Source: Halovivax ruber XH-70 (GTDB lineage Archaea; Halobacteriota; Halobacteria; Halobacteriales; Natrialbaceae). Taken from it: 64,000 nucleotides of DNA. The stretch is from NCBI RefSeq assembly GCF_000328525.1, contig NC_019964.1:1612001-1676000 (forward strand). The letters run 5' to 3'. The notes beneath the pieces were generated by a model, which was not told the origin of the DNA, made no database searches, and saw only the letters and a program-made list of their open reading frames with translations. Of the stretch, positions 63,517 to 64,000 are shown piece after piece; position 1 is the first letter of the stretch, and every line of letters begins with the position of its first letter. A program made the position numbers and the translations under genes.

Positions 63517-63759
63517 TCAGGTGCCGATAACGTCGGTGGTGTCGGCGGCCGTCCCGTCCGTCCCGACGACGTCGCGAAGCCCATTCGACGCCGGAGGGAG
63601 ACGATATCCGTCGCCAGAGATGGTAACGGCCGCGTATTCGGTACCCTCCCGAACCCAGTCGTCGACGGCGTTCCAGCGAGCAGACAGTTCCGAGGGGAAG
63701 GACGCATCGCGTCGAGCGGACGGGTTGGGTCCCCAAAAGCGTGCACAGAAACCGCTCAC
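63517..63759 (-). CDS. Hypothetical protein
   Basis: 80 residues from GTG at 63759, overlapping the stop of the next ORF upstream (GTGA). The second half (ARWNAVDDWVREGTEYAAVT, then ISGDGYRLPP) looks protein-like, with good third-position GC. No family is recognised. The N-terminal 20 residues look non-conserved, so a frameshift joining it to the upstream ORF is conceivable. Confidence 0.4.
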   Translation of the reverse strand: MSGFCARFWGPNPSARRDASFPSELSARWNAVDDWVREGTEYAAVTISGDGYRLPPASNGLRDVVGTDGTAADTTDVIGT

Positions 63760-63992
63760 CGAAACCCGTCCTTACTCCAGCGCGCCGACGGACCGATCCC
63801 TCGAAACAGTTTCACAGTGGTGTTCGCTCGAGTGATGGCCAGCGAGTCGAACCCATCACAGTAGCGTTCGTCCCAGGCCGTCCCGATTTCCGGAACTGGC
63901 CAGTCGTTCGGTCGGGCTACATCCGGGCACGTTGGCCGTCGAGGGATGTTCTGCTCACCACCATGTCGATCGTCCGCTCGAGTTACATTCAC
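63756..63992 (-). CDS. Hypothetical protein, possibly continuing beyond the window
   Basis: 78 residues from GTG at 63992; the true start may lie beyond the right edge. It contains two cysteines (TCPDV and RYCDGF) and basic and hydrophobic patches; no known motif. It is linked to the downstream small ORF by a stop/start overlap, which suggests a two-gene unit. Confidence 0.35.
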   Translation of the reverse strand: MNVTRADDRHGGEQNIPRRPTCPDVARPNDWPVPEIGTAWDERYCDGFDSLAITRANTTVKLFRGIGPSARWSKDGFR

Positions 63993-64000
63993 CGCCGCCT

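Overview
The window is a stretch of chromosome from a halophilic archaeon (class Halobacteria). The evidence is the high GC content, strongly acidic proteins with Asp/Glu/Ser/Thr-rich linkers, archaeal informational genes (CDC48 AAA ATPase, archaeal RPA with its partner proteins, Lhr helicase, GHMP-type shikimate kinase, archaeal phosphatidylserine decarboxylase) and small regulator families typical of haloarchaea. I see no rRNA, complete tRNA, CRISPR array or intact insertion sequence. Domain and family names come from reading motifs by eye; no database search was run.

Region 1 (1-22.2 kb) is housekeeping. It holds a truncated thiolase-like gene, an MBL-fold hydrolase, MsrA, a cyclase-family hydrolase, an AzlCD branched-chain amino acid exporter, an HD hydrolase and the riboflavin/F420-pathway reductase. 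An rpa-rpap-rpe operon follows, then an Lhr helicase, phosphatidylserine decarboxylase, CDC48 and the shikimate kinase-chorismate mutase pair. A MazF-type toxin-antitoxin module follows, bracketed by two copies of the chorismate mutase tail. Then come a MATE exporter and a degenerate tyrosine recombinase whose 3' end contains a tRNA T-arm-like sequence.

Region 2 (22.2-36.2 kb) has a two-gene glycosyltransferase unit, then a nine-gene Mnh/Mrp Na+/H+ antiporter operon on the minus strand (E-F-G-DUF4040-B-C-D-D-D, nearly all stop/start overlaps), then pyrD and a dihydroorotase-like amidohydrolase.

Region 3 (36.4-42.3 kb) is regulator-rich and gene-poor. It contains two DUF7344-type membrane-anchored winged-helix proteins, two other HTH proteins, a DUF1616 membrane protein, a zinc-ribbon protein, a 22-bp tandem repeat and several inverted or direct repeats that look like operators.

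Region 4 (42.3-63.3 kb) is a surface-glycan locus. Four consecutive genes match the Wbp-type route to UDP-2,3-diacetamido-2,3-dideoxy-glucuronic acid (N-acetyltransferase, aminotransferase, 3-dehydrogenase/oxidoreductase, UDP-sugar 6-dehydrogenase). They are followed by two glycosyltransferases, a polysaccharide deacetylase, an alkaline-phosphatase-superfamily enzyme, a PP-loop ATP-pyrophosphatase-like protein, a large GT-C-like membrane protein and a flippase. Three paralogous Tat-exported beta-helix proteins share an almost identical promoter. A working hypothesis is that the locus makes and exports a diacetamido-uronate-containing polymer, which the beta-helix proteins bind, epimerise or cleave outside the cell. 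A recurring TAACAAA element lies upstream of many of these genes. A third DUF7344 regulator closes the locus, followed by two overlapping small unknown ORFs at the right edge.
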